This document shows positions 36,357 to 45,518 of a stretch of DNA of 64,000 nucleotides, in pieces. The DNA is from Flavobacterium gelatinilyticum (lineage in GTDB: Bacteria; Bacteroidota; Bacteroidia; Flavobacteriales; Flavobacteriaceae): positions 5,394,001 to 5,458,000 of the forward strand of contig NZ_CP114287.1 in the NCBI RefSeq assembly GCF_027111295.1, given 5' to 3'. The notes beneath the pieces are model-generated. The model saw only the letters and a program-made list of their open reading frames with translations, was not told where the DNA came from and searched no databases. A program made the translations under genes and the position numbers. Numbering within the stretch: position 1 is the stretch's first letter; every line of letters starts with the position of its first letter.

Positions 36357-38357
36357 ATGATTCGATTAAAATATACAGTTTTACTTTTTGTAATGTTGTT
36401 TAACGCCGGACTTCAGGCGCAAAACACCTATAAAAGATGGTCTGACATTATTCGTAAAAACGATGCATCCTGGTTTGGCTCAGATCAGGCCAAAAAAATA
36501 GCCGAAAATGTTTTATTGTATCAAAGAGATATTGGCGGCTGGCCCAAAAATATTCAGATGCAGAACGAATTGACAGCTTCGGAGAAAAAAAGTCTTTTAA
36601 AACTGAAAAAAAATGCGGTAGAAACTACTACAGACAATGGAGCAACTACTCAGGAAATGCTTTTTATGTCCAGAATGTATGCGCAGGTAAAAGATGAACG
36701 TTACAAAGAATCGTTTTTAAAAGGATTAGATTACCTGCTTAAAGCACAATATGCTAACGGAGGATGGCCTCAGTTTTACCCCTTAAAAAAAGGCTATTAC
36801 AGCCATATTACTTATAATGATGATTCGATGGCAAGAATCTTAGAAGTACTGAAAGAAATTAGTGAAGAAACCAATTATTACAGCATCAAACCATCAAAAG
36901 AAATTACATTAAAATCAAAAACAGCTTTTGATAAAGGAATCGACTGTATCTTAAAAACACAATACAAGCAAAACGGAGTTTTAACGGTTTGGTGTGCCCA
37001 GCATGACGAAGTAACCCTGCAGCCGGCAAAAGCACGTGCTTACGAACTTCCGTCACTCAGCGGAAAAGAATCAGCAGGAATTGTACTCCTTTTGATGTCT
37101 ATAGATAAACCTTCGCCGGAAATTGTTACAGCAGTGAAAGCAGCACACGCGTGGTTCGAAAAAACAAAGATTACCAATATCAAAGAAGAACCGGTTTTAA
37201 ATAGTAAAGGAGAAAAAATTGACAAGAAAATAGTTGCAGGACAAAATACAGATCCCGTTTGGGCAAGGTTTATGGAACTGGATACGAACGAACCTTTTTT
37301 CTCAGACCGTGACGGAATCAAAAAGAAATCACTAAACGATATTGGCCCCGAACGCAGAAACGGTTACGCCTGGTACACCAATGATCCCGCAGAAGTATTG
37401 AAAAAATATTCGGCATGGGCAGTCAAAAACGGTACAAGAGTTTCAGAAAAAGACAAAAAAAATATCACTTATATAACCGTAGCACAAGACGGTTCCGGAG
37501 ATTTTACAAAAATTCAGGACGCTGTTTACGCATCTCCTGCCTTCCCTTATGAAAAAGTAACCATTTTTGTAAAAAAAGGAACATACAATGAAAAAGTCCG
37601 AATCCCTGAATGGAACACCAATATCATTTTATTGGGAGAAAACAAAGAAAACACCATCATAACCTATGATGATAATTTTTCTAAAATAAGTTTAGGCCGA
37701 AACAGTACCTTTTATACCTATACCGTTTTGGTAGAAGGAGATGATTTTACAGCGTCTAATTTAACCATAAAAAATGCATCCGGCGATCGCGGACAAGGCA
37801 TTGCGCTATCTGTAGTTTCAAATCGCGCCAAAATAACAAACTGCATACTTTCAGGACATCAGGATACTTTATATTTATCAGGAACAAATACCAGACAATA
37901 TTTCAAAGACTGTTACATCGAAGGCACAACCGATTTTATTTTTGGAGGTGCAACCGCCTTATTCGAAAATTGTGAAATTCACAGTATAAAAAGCTCCTAT
38001 ATAACTGCCGCTTCAACGCCTGAAGGAACTGCATTTGGTTTCGTTTTTAAAAACTGCAGGCTGACAGCAGAACCGGAAGCCAGCGCAGTTTATCTGGGCA
38101 GACCGTGGCGTATTTATGCTAAAACAGCATTTATTAACTGCGAAATGGGAAAACAAATCAAACCCGAAGGCTGGGAAAACTGGTCAAAACCCGAAGCCGA
38201 AAAAAAAGCCCTTTATGCAGAATTCAATAATAAAGGAGAGGGATTTAATCCTTCAAAAAGAGTATCGTGGTCACATCAGCTTACAAAATCTGAAGCTGAT
38301 AAATATTCTATAGAAAATATTCTAAAAGATACGGTTCTCAATTGGTACTCAAAATAA
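36357..38357 (+). CDS. PL10 pectate lyase fused to CE8 pectin methylesterase
   Basis: This 666-residue two-domain enzyme has a signal peptide (ends GLQAQ). Residues about 24-360 form a PL10 pectate lyase (QRDIGGWPKN, GWPQFYPLKKGYYSHITYNDD with D155/D156). Residues about 370-660 form a CE8 methylesterase (ITVAQDGSGDFTKIQDAV, catalytic D503 in HQDTL, D526 in DFIFGGA, and R582/R585 in LGRPWR). One chain could thus remove methyl groups and then cleave the exposed galacturonan by beta-elimination, yielding the unsaturated ends used by the GH105 enzymes. No type IX sorting domain is visible at the C-terminus. Confidence 0.93.
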   Translation: MIRLKYTVLLFVMLFNAGLQAQNTYKRWSDIIRKNDASWFGSDQAKKIAENVLLYQRDIGGWPKNIQMQNELTASEKKSLLKLKKNAVETTTDNGATTQEMLFMSRMYAQVKDERYKESFLKGLDYLLKAQYANGGWPQFYPLKKGYYSHITYNDDSMARILEVLKEISEETNYYSIKPSKEITLKSKTAFDKGIDCILKTQYKQNGVLTVWCAQHDEVTLQPAKARAYELPSLSGKESAGIVLLLMSIDKPSPEIVTAVKAAHAWFEKTKITNIKEEPVLNSKGEKIDKKIVAGQNTDPVWARFMELDTNEPFFSDRDGIKKKSLNDIGPERRNGYAWYTNDPAEVLKKYSAWAVKNGTRVSEKDKKNITYITVAQDGSGDFTKIQDAVYASPAFPYEKVTIFVKKGTYNEKVRIPEWNTNIILLGENKENTIITYDDNFSKISLGRNSTFYTYTVLVEGDDFTASNLTIKNASGDRGQGIALSVVSNRAKITNCILSGHQDTLYLSGTNTRQYFKDCYIEGTTDFIFGGATALFENCEIHSIKSSYITAASTPEGTAFGFVFKNCRLTAEPEASAVYLGRPWRIYAKTAFINCEMGKQIKPEGWENWSKPEAEKKALYAEFNNKGEGFNPSKRVSWSHQLTKSEADKYSIENILKDTVLNWYSK

Positions 38358-38382
38358 AATCAGATCTCAAATGCCGTAAACT

Positions 38383-39729
38383 ATGAACCTAAAATATCTT
38401 ATCTTTCTATTATCCTTTACAGCTTTTGCTCAGAATCCTGGATTTCCAGATACTAAAGTAGATTCTATTGTAAAGAGAATCCAGCTTCCGGTATTTCCGT
38501 CCTTTCAGATCAATGTACTGAAATTAGGAGCAAAAGGAGATTCCCTAACCAACAACAAAGCAGCATTTGACAAAGCAATGGCATTGTGCAAAAAAAACAA
38601 TGGCGGTACTATTATAGTTCCAAAAGGAACGTATAAAATAAACGGACCCATTCATTTTGTAAGCAATGTAAACCTTAAAATTGAAAAAGGCGCCAAAATC
38701 AAATTCAGCGATAATCCAAAAGACTATCTTCCAATGGTTTTGACAAGCTGGGAAGGAACCATGCTGTACAACTACAGTCCGTTGATTTACGCCTATGAAT
38801 GTAAAAATATTGCCATTACAGGCGAAGGCACGATCGATGGAGAAGGAGGAAAAATATGGAAAAGCTTCAAAGCAAAAGAAGGTCCCGGCAAAAACCTGAG
38901 CCGTGATATGAATCATAACAGTGCACCTTTACAAGACCGAAAATTTGGAGAAGGCCATTTTCTGCGTCCGCAGATGATTCAGTTTTTTAACTGCAGGAAT
39001 ATTTTAGTAGAAAATATCCGCATCGAAAATTCACCGTTCTGGTGTCTCCACCTTCTTAAATCAGAAAGTATTACCATACGCGGGATCAGCTACAAATCAT
39101 TAAATCACAACAACGACGGAATCGATCCGGAATATGCAAAAGATGTTTTAATCGAAAACGTAAACTTCGATAACGGAGACGATAATGTAGCGATAAAAGC
39201 AGGAAGAGATCACGAAGGAAGAGCAAATACTGCTTCGCCAAGCGAAAATATTGTAATCCGAAATTGTAATTTCAGAGGACTGCACGGTGTCGTAATTGGC
39301 AGTGAAATGTCTGCAGGAGTTCAGAATATTTTTGTAGAAAACTGCAAAACAAACGGATATTTAAAAAGAGGAATTTATTTAAAGACTAACGCAGACCGAG
39401 GCGGCTTTATTAAAAACGTTTACGTTCGAAATATACAATTAGATCAGGTAGAAGACTGTTTGTATATAACAGCCAATTACCACGGAGAAGGAAAAGGATA
39501 TCAGTCTGATATACATAATATACATTTTTCGAATATCAGCTGCAATAAAGCATCAGAATCCGGAATCGTAATTCAGGGATTTGCAGATAAAAAAATCAAA
39601 AACATTACCCTGAATAACATCGAAATAAAAGAAGCAAAAAACGCTCTCTCTAACGAAAATGCCGAAAATGTACTCATGACAGATGTTTTTATAGGAAAGA
39701 AAGCCACAGTTCCATCAGCAGCAAAATGA
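38383..39729 (+). CDS. GH28 polygalacturonase-like hydrolase with altered RIK motif
   Basis: This is a 448-residue parallel beta-helix protein with a signal peptide (ends TAFAQ). Catalytic Asp set: NDGID (D245, D248), DD (D266-D267) and H301 in RGLHG. The usual RIK motif aligns with YLK (Y332-K334): compare RAIRIKTN in the first GH28 with RGIYLKTN here. Loss of this Arg, which normally contacts the galacturonate carboxylate, suggests a different subsite, for example rhamnogalacturonan or exo-action. It follows the PL10-CE8 gene by 25 bases. Confidence 0.9.
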   Translation: MNLKYLIFLLSFTAFAQNPGFPDTKVDSIVKRIQLPVFPSFQINVLKLGAKGDSLTNNKAAFDKAMALCKKNNGGTIIVPKGTYKINGPIHFVSNVNLKIEKGAKIKFSDNPKDYLPMVLTSWEGTMLYNYSPLIYAYECKNIAITGEGTIDGEGGKIWKSFKAKEGPGKNLSRDMNHNSAPLQDRKFGEGHFLRPQMIQFFNCRNILVENIRIENSPFWCLHLLKSESITIRGISYKSLNHNNDGIDPEYAKDVLIENVNFDNGDDNVAIKAGRDHEGRANTASPSENIVIRNCNFRGLHGVVIGSEMSAGVQNIFVENCKTNGYLKRGIYLKTNADRGGFIKNVYVRNIQLDQVEDCLYITANYHGEGKGYQSDIHNIHFSNISCNKASESGIVIQGFADKKIKNITLNNIEIKEAKNALSNENAENVLMTDVFIGKKATVPSAAK

Positions 39730-39760
39730 TTTTCTGAGATACAAAGTGACAAAGGTTCCC

Positions 39761-39785
39761 AGTAGAGATGTACCGCAGTGCGTCT
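39761..39785. repeat. Solo copy of the terminator-hairpin core from the uxaA array
   Basis: AGAGATGTACCGCAGTGCGTCTT resembles the core of the 20507-20972 array (AGAGACGCACCGCAGTGCGTCTT type) apart from changes in the left arm. It lies in the 184-base gap before the acetylesterase. A second small hairpin (ATCCCGATAGCTGTTGGGAT, about 39852-39871) follows. Confidence 0.6.
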
Positions 39786-39913
39786 TCTTAAAGACGTAAA
39801 AAGAAATTATAACTATTAAGGTATAAAAATCACATTAAAAAAATCTTTGCATCCCGATAGCTGTTGGGATTGCGAAACCTTAGCGCTCTTTGCTATAAAA
39901 AACATAACCAAAA

Positions 39914-40657
39914 ATGAAAAAATACATTTTACTCTTCACCCTGATAACATTAAACTGTTTCGCCCAGAAAACGACACTGTATTGTATAGGCGATTCGACA
40001 ATGGCGAATAAAAAAGATCCCGACAAAAATCCCGAGCATGGCTGGGCACAGGTATTGCAGCCCTTTTTTAAAGATGATATTATAGTTGTAAACAAGGCGG
40101 TGAACGGCAGGAGTACAAAAAGCTTCATCAATGAAAAACGCTGGGATTCAATTTATAATAAGCTGAAAAAAGGAGATTATGTATTTATAGAATTTGGGCA
40201 TAACGATCAAAAAATAGAAGATTCAGCACGTTATACAAATCCGCATACTGCTTACAGATACAACTTAATTAAATTTGTAAACGAAAGCAGAGAAAAAGGA
40301 GCAGTGCCTGTTTTACTGACTTCTATTGCCAGACGCAATTTTAACGAAAAAGGAGTTTTGGTTTCAACACACGGAGATTATACACTCGAAACCCGTTTAA
40401 CCGCCCAGGAATATAAAGTGCCTTTTATAGACTTAGAATATTATACTGAATTATTAGAACAATCCTACGGACCCGAAAATTCAAAACAGCTGCACCTTCA
40501 TTTTAAAGCAGGCGAAAACCCCTATTACGATAAAGACAAAGCAGATGACACTCATTTATCGCTTAAAGGGGCACAGGAAATTGCAGAGATTGTAATAAAA
40601 GAACTTAAAAAGAGTAATGACCCTTTGCTGCAAAAAATCAAAAAATCAATAAAATAA
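39914..40657 (+). CDS. Rhamnogalacturonan acetylesterase (CE12-like SGNH hydrolase)
   Basis: The 247-residue SGNH hydrolase has a signal peptide (ends CFAQ). Block I is IGDSTM with S28, block II region AVNGRSTKSF, block III GHNDQK (95-100) and block V DDTHLS with D211 and H214. This pattern matches rhamnogalacturonan acetylesterases that deacetylate the RG-I backbone. It is the last gene of the pectin locus; a strong terminator follows. Confidence 0.9.
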   Translation: MKKYILLFTLITLNCFAQKTTLYCIGDSTMANKKDPDKNPEHGWAQVLQPFFKDDIIVVNKAVNGRSTKSFINEKRWDSIYNKLKKGDYVFIEFGHNDQKIEDSARYTNPHTAYRYNLIKFVNESREKGAVPVLLTSIARRNFNEKGVLVSTHGDYTLETRLTAQEYKVPFIDLEYYTELLEQSYGPENSKQLHLHFKAGENPYYDKDKADDTHLSLKGAQEIAEIVIKELKKSNDPLLQKIKKSIK

Positions 40658-40692
40658 TCAGCATCCTGACATACCAGATAGATTAAGTTTTA

Positions 40693-40715
40693 AATCCTGC
40701 TTTGTGAGCAGGATT
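40693..40715. terminator. Bidirectional terminator closing the pectin locus
   Basis: AATCCTGCT, loop TTGTG, AGCAGGATT: a perfect 9 bp stem followed by TTTTTT. It lies between the convergent acetylesterase and NtrC-type genes. Confidence 0.9.
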
Positions 40716-40736
40716 TTTTGATTTGAGAAAAAAGTA

Positions 40737-42077
40737 TTATTCCGGATTTTTTTCTGAAATTTTTTGATTTAAAGTTTTTCGGTCGATTTTTAAAATTTGT
40801 GCGGCTTTTGTTTTGTTGTTTCCAACAGATGAAAGCACCTTTATAATTAAATCCTTTTCATATTCTTTTAAAGATTTTAATTCTTTTGCTTTTGCCTGAA
40901 TTTGATATTTTAATTTATGAGGTACATTTTGTAAATGGATTATGCCGTCACTCATAATAATTAAATGCTGTATTACATTTTCGAGTTCCCTGATATTTCC
41001 CGGCCATGAATAACGATACAACAGTTCGAGTACTTTTGGGTCGACTGTAATATTGGGTTTGTCAAATTCTGATGCATACTTTTTTATAAAATGATCAACA
41101 AGTGGCAGAATATCTTCTTTTCGCTCGCGAAGCGGACTGGTTTTTATATTTATTACATTTATACGATAATAAAGATCTTCTCTAAAATCGCCCTTTTCTA
41201 CCATTTGCTGTAAGTCATTATTAGTTGCTGAGATTATACGTACTTTTATTTTCTGCGGGACTGCTGAGCCAAGGGGAGTAATTTCTTTTTCTTGTAATAC
41301 ACGTAAAAGTTTGGATTGAACTGCCTGTGGAGCATTGCCGATTTCATCCAGAAAAATAGTACCTCCGGCCGCTTTTTGAAACAGTCCGGTTCTATTTTCA
41401 TTAGCACCTGTAAAAGCTCCTTTTACATAACCAAATAATTCAGATTCGATTAAGTTTTCGGGTATTCCGCCGCAGTTTACAGCAATAAACGGCATTTTGG
41501 CCAGTGCACCTTCGTAATGAATGGCACGGGCGATAAGCTCTTTTCCTGTACCGCTTTCGCCTTCGATTAAAACATTGACATTGTTGTCTTTTACGCGCTT
41601 TATTATATTGATTAAATCTTTAAAATGCTGCGATTTGCCGTTTATTTCACCAAAACGATTTCGTTCTGACGTGAAAATAGAATCTGATAACTGAAGTTTG
41701 TTTTTGGACTTTAATAATGACTCTTTAATTTTTTTATGAAGTTCCTCTGTTGTAAAAGGTTTGGTTATATAATCCAAGGCACCTGATTTTAGAGAATTTA
41801 CCGCATTTTCGATAGAAGGAAGACCGGTCATAACTAATTTAGATATCGACGGAAAATGCTCTTCGGTGTATCTAAGAAGCTCTATACCATCTATTTCAGG
41901 CATGCTTAAATCTGTAATCAGCAAATCAATTGTATTCGTTTTTAAAAATTCAATCGCTTCCGCAGCCGAAGATGCTTTATAAGTATGGTATTGTAGATTT
42001 TTTACACTGCGATGAACCAAATCGAGCATTTCATAATTATCATCGACAATTAGAAGCTTTTCTTTTACTGAACTCAT
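40737..42077 (-). CDS. Sigma-54-dependent response regulator, NtrC family
   Basis: This 446-residue protein has a receiver domain (1-120, phosphoacceptor D56 in LLITDLSMPE, T85 and K106). A AAA+ domain (about 142-380) carries Walker A GESGTGKE (173-180), the sigma-54-contacting GAFTGA loop (220-225) and Walker B IFLDEI. A Fis-type helix-turn-helix lies at the C-terminus (GNNKTKAAQILKIDRKTL). All active positions are intact. The kinase gene is immediately upstream (6 bases). No clear sigma-54 promoter was found within the window. Confidence 0.95.
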   Translation of the reverse strand: MSSVKEKLLIVDDNYEMLDLVHRSVKNLQYHTYKASSAAEAIEFLKTNTIDLLITDLSMPEIDGIELLRYTEEHFPSISKLVMTGLPSIENAVNSLKSGALDYITKPFTTEELHKKIKESLLKSKNKLQLSDSIFTSERNRFGEINGKSQHFKDLINIIKRVKDNNVNVLIEGESGTGKELIARAIHYEGALAKMPFIAVNCGGIPENLIESELFGYVKGAFTGANENRTGLFQKAAGGTIFLDEIGNAPQAVQSKLLRVLQEKEITPLGSAVPQKIKVRIISATNNDLQQMVEKGDFREDLYYRINVINIKTSPLRERKEDILPLVDHFIKKYASEFDKPNITVDPKVLELLYRYSWPGNIRELENVIQHLIIMSDGIIHLQNVPHKLKYQIQAKAKELKSLKEYEKDLIIKVLSSVGNNKTKAAQILKIDRKTLNQKISEKNPE

Positions 42078-42083
42078 ATCGTA

Positions 42084-43175
42084 TTAGTTTAAGGGCAGTT
42101 TTATTGAAAAAATAGTTCCGGAAGGAAAATTATCTGTAATGTCTATTTGACCATGATGGTTTTTAATAATCTCCTGCACTGTGCTTAAGCCCAGGCCGTT
42201 TCCTGTATTGATTTCTTTTGTTGTAAAAAACGGCTCAAATATTTTTTGTTTAATTTGGGCTGGAATTCCGTGTCCATGATCTTCAATTGTTATTAAAAGG
42301 TTTTCGGAATCCTGATCGATAATGGTTTTTATGATGCTTTTTTTAGAAGAAGCATGCAGGGCGTTTATAATTAAATTGCAAAACAACTGTATAATCTGAA
42401 CAGAGTCAACCCTGGCTTTAATAGTATCACTTTTAAAAATCAGTTCGTTTTTAATTTCTGCTTTCTGAAAATTTTGTTTTAAAAATGAAAAAGCAAAAGA
42501 TACAATAGGCTTTACTTCCTGAAGCTGTATACTGCTTGGGCTTTCTCTGGAAAAAAACAATATTTTTTTTAAAATTTCCCTTGTAAATAATACCGAATCT
42601 ATAATTGCGGTAATATCAGAATCTATTTCAGGATCTGTATTGCGGTCTTTTATTAATTCGGCATATCCTAAAATGTTTGCCAGCGGATTATTGACTTCAT
42701 GGGCGATTGAGGCAGTCACCTTGCCCAGAATAGATAAACGATCGATATGTTCGATTGTTTTTTTCAAAGCAGCCTTCTTTTTTAAAATATCAAACTTTTC
42801 TAAATAGTTCTCAATTTCTGAAGCCATAGTATCAAGTAGTTTTTGCTCATCGGGAAGAAATGGGTTATGAGCATACTTGCTTTGCGGGTAATGTACTTTT
42901 ATAAAGCCGGAATTGGATTCCGGAATTTTTATAGTACTTATTTGAAAAATACTTTTTTCCGGAATTTCAGAAGTGGATAAATTGTAATCTGAAATCTGAA
43001 TTTCGACAACGGCATCATCAGCATACTTCCATGCTTTTTTGATATTGGAAATAATTTTTTTCAGTACTTTTTTTTCTATAGAAATGGATTGTGATATTAT
43101 TTTTGAAATTTCAAAAATACACGTTAGTTCTTTAATTTTTTCTTTTAGCTTTTCTTCGGTGGATTCAAATTTCAT
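42084..43175 (-). CDS. Sensor histidine kinase, soluble, paired with the NtrC-type regulator
   Basis: The 363-residue protein has no membrane segment. The N-terminal ~135 residues look like a degenerate GAF sensor. The phosphoacceptor is H159 in SIAHEVNNPLANILGY. The ATPase domain shows LIINALHASS, DHGHGIP, FEPFFTTK and GNGLGLSTVQEI. I chose ATG 43173-43175 because the -7 box TACTTTTG on the minus strand lies at 43212-43219, upstream of it; the longer frame from a TTG at 43212-43214 would overlap that box. It likely senses a cytoplasmic signal; the target genes are unknown. Confidence 0.9.
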   Translation of the reverse strand: MKFESTEEKLKEKIKELTCIFEISKIISQSISIEKKVLKKIISNIKKAWKYADDAVVEIQISDYNLSTSEIPEKSIFQISTIKIPESNSGFIKVHYPQSKYAHNPFLPDEQKLLDTMASEIENYLEKFDILKKKAALKKTIEHIDRLSILGKVTASIAHEVNNPLANILGYAELIKDRNTDPEIDSDITAIIDSVLFTREILKKILFFSRESPSSIQLQEVKPIVSFAFSFLKQNFQKAEIKNELIFKSDTIKARVDSVQIIQLFCNLIINALHASSKKSIIKTIIDQDSENLLITIEDHGHGIPAQIKQKIFEPFFTTKEINTGNGLGLSTVQEIIKNHHGQIDITDNFPSGTIFSIKLPLN

Positions 43176-43211
43176 TTGTAAGAAATACTTTGTTTTTATT
43201 TGATTTTTTCG

Positions 43212-43219
43212 CAAAAGTA
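43212..43219 (-). promoter_or_regulatory. -7 box of the histidine kinase-response regulator operon
   Basis: TACTTTTG on the minus strand matches TAnnTTTG and lies 37 bases upstream of the kinase ATG. No good -33 partner is visible. The remaining spacer to 43510 is AT-rich and holds only this and the divergent promoter. Confidence 0.5.
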
Positions 43220-43447
43220 CATAAATAATTGAGGATAAAATCTTAAATAATATTTAATTTAACTATTTGAAAACAAATTAAATAGCAGTTTTTTTATCTG
43301 TCTTATTTTATTGTTTTTATAACTTATAAAGGCAATTTTTACTTTGTATTAGTTGTATAAGGTGATTTTTTAAAATTAGATTTTAGTTGCTTGGCAGAAA
43401 AAAAATAAGTGTCGTATTCTGATAATATTTTGACTTTAACGGTAGTA

Positions 43448-43475
43448 TTGAGGAAATGCGTTTAAAGTAATTTTG
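43448..43475 (+). promoter_or_regulatory. Promoter of the YcxB-like gene
   Basis: TTG (43448-43450), 17 bases, TAATTTTG (43468-43475): a good match to the Bacteroidota consensus, 36 bases ahead of the ATG at 43511. Confidence 0.55.
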
Positions 43476-43510
43476 TCCGGAAACAAATTCACCACAATCC
43501 TAAATTAGAA

Positions 43511-44044
43511 ATGAATGTATCTTATTTTTCATTACAGTTTGATTTAAATATTTGCGAAATACAAGAATTAAACAAAATGTATTTCGAACATATTTACAAG
43601 AAAAGAATTTTGATTATTTCCTGTATTGCTATTCTTATTCTGATTTTTTTTGATTGGAATAATAATGATGACTTTATAGAATGGATAATACGAAGTGTAA
43701 TCGTAATTCTCTTTTTTTTGATTGTCCAGTATTCATTTGTTAATTCTATCAGCAGAATTATTTTTAAGCTGACGGAATATTTAGTAAAATCTAAGAGAAT
43801 CAGAAAAAAATACCGATTCGATTTTACTCCTTCAGTTATATATATTCATTCTCCTTTTGGGAATTTTAAACATAACTGGAGCAAAATTGATAAGGCTTTC
43901 TTAACAAAGGATTTTCTTTTTTTATATGTAAGAGAAAAAAACAGATATATTATTTCAATCTCGAACAAGAATAATGGTAACAGAAACATACAAGAGTTAA
44001 TAACGTTTGTAGAAAATAATGTTACGCATATTAATAAGATATAA
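43511..44044 (+). CDS. Small two-TM protein with YcxB-like C-terminal domain
   Basis: The 177-residue protein has two adjacent membrane segments (about 33-50 and 61-82), then a cytoplasmic tail with a beta-rich pattern VIYIHSPFGNFKHNWSKIDKAF and FLFLYVREKNRYIISI. That tail resembles YcxB-like domains of unknown function (a conserved Trp in a strand turn). It is divergent from the histidine kinase and lies 10 bases ahead of an unrecognised gene. The assignment is by pattern only. Confidence 0.65.
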   Translation: MNVSYFSLQFDLNICEIQELNKMYFEHIYKKRILIISCIAILILIFFDWNNNDDFIEWIIRSVIVILFFLIVQYSFVNSISRIIFKLTEYLVKSKRIRKKYRFDFTPSVIYIHSPFGNFKHNWSKIDKAFLTKDFLFLYVREKNRYIISISNKNNGNRNIQELITFVENNVTHINKI

Positions 44045-44054
44045 TGATTGAGCT

Positions 44055-44504
44055 ATGAAAGAGGAAAAAGAAAAGGTTTTAGTTCGCGATAATAGAGGTG
44101 TTTTTCTGAAAATGTTTAGAAGAAAATTTAAAGATGAAGTTGAATTTTCAGAAGATTCCTTTTTACTGAAAAATAATAGTAAGTCAGCAGATTTCGATCG
44201 TTCCATATTTGTTGTCTATGAAAAGGAAGAATTGATCGAGTTTTTAAAGCTTGGAAAAAATGGATCGAACGTAATGTTGTGTTTTTTTGATAAACAGCTT
44301 TACAACAGTCTTGTTTTTATAGAAGGACTTAAGAACTTTTTTATAATTGATGCCTCAAAAACAAGAAGAGAAATTGTATTAGATTTAAAAATGTATTTTA
44401 CGGATAAGTCTGAAAATACTATAAATAAAGGAAAATTGGGCAGTACTTTTAGTACGCTGGCACAGTCTGCCGATTTTCAGAAAGCTTTGTTTTTTATGAT
44501 GTAG
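44055..44504 (+). CDS. Uncharacterised 149-residue protein
   Basis: I do not recognise this protein. It is soluble, with alternating strands and helices (KVLVRDN, SIFVVYEKEELIEFLK, NVMLCFFDK, NFFIIDASKTRREI) in an order that might be a flavodoxin- or receiver-like fold; no catalytic or phosphoacceptor pattern is clear. It starts 10 bases after the YcxB-like gene and is probably co-transcribed with it. A terminator follows at 44533. Confidence 0.65.
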   Translation: MKEEKEKVLVRDNRGVFLKMFRRKFKDEVEFSEDSFLLKNNSKSADFDRSIFVVYEKEELIEFLKLGKNGSNVMLCFFDKQLYNSLVFIEGLKNFFIIDASKTRREIVLDLKMYFTDKSENTINKGKLGSTFSTLAQSADFQKALFFMM

Positions 44505-44532
44505 TTGTTGTTGTATCATAAATTGGGGAGAG

Positions 44533-44554
44533 AAGCCGGATGTAAGTCCGGCTT
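44533..44554 (+). terminator. Terminator after the 149-residue gene
   Basis: AAGCCGGA, loop TGTAAG, TCCGGCTT, then TTC and a short T stretch. Perfect 8 bp stem. The remaining spacer to 44907 is AT-rich with no gene I can support. Confidence 0.75.
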
Positions 44555-44907
44555 TTCATTTTTTAACACATTAATATGATTTATTGTTTATTGAAAAAGA
44601 AGTGTTAAAAGCGTTAAATTTTAAGATTCAATTTTGAATTTAATAGTTTAGTGGGGAATTTTTACTCATATTCTCAATGGCAAAAATATTTTTTCTAGCT
44701 AAAATCTGATACTTTTAATCTGATATTTTAAAAATTCAGATTATTTAAAAACACTTCTCCCAGCAGCTTTAATTTGAGTCTATGCAGAGTTGGTTTTAGT
44801 AAGTGGTTGATTTTTAGTTTGTTGTTTTGGTTCCTTTTTTTGAAAATTTAAAAGTAAACTTATAGTTAATTTAGAGCCTGAAAAACAATCATAATTTTAA
44901 CAACAAA

Positions 44908-44941
44908 TTTGTTGCAAGTCCCAATCAAACTTCTATTTTTG
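44908..44941 (+). promoter_or_regulatory. Promoter of the histone-H1-like gene
   Basis: TTTG (44908-44911), 22 bases, TATTTTTG (44934-44941). This is one of the best consensus matches in the window and sits 24 bases from the ATG, suggesting strong constitutive expression. Confidence 0.75.
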
Positions 44942-44965
44942 CGCCTTAATTTAATAATTATAAGC

Positions 44966-45142
44966 ATGAAAGATCTATTAGTAAAAATCAACGCCGAAAT
45001 TGAAACATTCAAAGCAGAAGCAGAATCTTTAACTGAAAAAGGTATCAAAGCTGCAGGACCAAGAGCACGTAAAGCTACTTTAGAAATCGAAAAACTTTTA
45101 AAAGAGTTCAGAAAAGTTTCTATCGAAGAATCAAAAAAATAA
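44966..45142 (+). CDS. Histone-H1-like small basic protein
   Basis: The 58-residue protein starts at ATG 44966 (an in-frame upstream extension from 44909 overlaps the promoter and is unlikely). The sequence is helical and charged, with the motif GPRARKATLEIEKLLKEFRK in its second half, as in small bacterial histone-H1-like proteins of Bacteroidota. It may bind DNA as a nucleoid protein. A strong promoter precedes it and a terminator follows at once, so it is a single-gene unit. Confidence 0.75.
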   Translation: MKDLLVKINAEIETFKAEAESLTEKGIKAAGPRARKATLEIEKLLKEFRKVSIEESKK

Positions 45143-45149
45143 TACAATT

Positions 45150-45180
45150 AAAACCTCGTCTAATAAACGAGGTTTTTTTT
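45150..45180 (+). terminator. Terminator of the histone-H1-like gene
   Basis: AAAACCTCGT, loop CTAATAA, ACGAGGTTTTTTTT: strong stem followed by T-run. The remaining gap to 45518 is AT-rich and I see no gene in it. Confidence 0.9.
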
Positions 45181-45518
45181 TGACTTGTTTTTTATGTCTT
45201 TCCATAAAAAATCTAAAACTGTACTACACATTTAAAATGATTCAGAACAGATAATTATAGTATGTAACGCTTGAATCAAAAGTGCATTTTTTCATACAAT
45301 ATATACTTTTAAATGCTTTTAGAATTTATTAAAAACTCCTCTTTTGTTGTAAAATTAAAAAGAATAATGATTTGAATAAATCAGGTATAACTACTTGATT
45401 GTTATTGTTTTGAAATAAATAAATTTGATCCGTTCATTAACCGCCGTTAAAGAATTACCTGCCATAATAAGTAAAACAGAAAAGTTAACATCAGTTTAAT
45501 ACTTTAAAACATACTATT

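Noticed and set aside
44459..44472. TGGCAC...TGC resembling a sigma-54 promoter
   Set aside because: Spacing is four rather than five bases and it lies inside a coding region with no gene correctly placed downstream.
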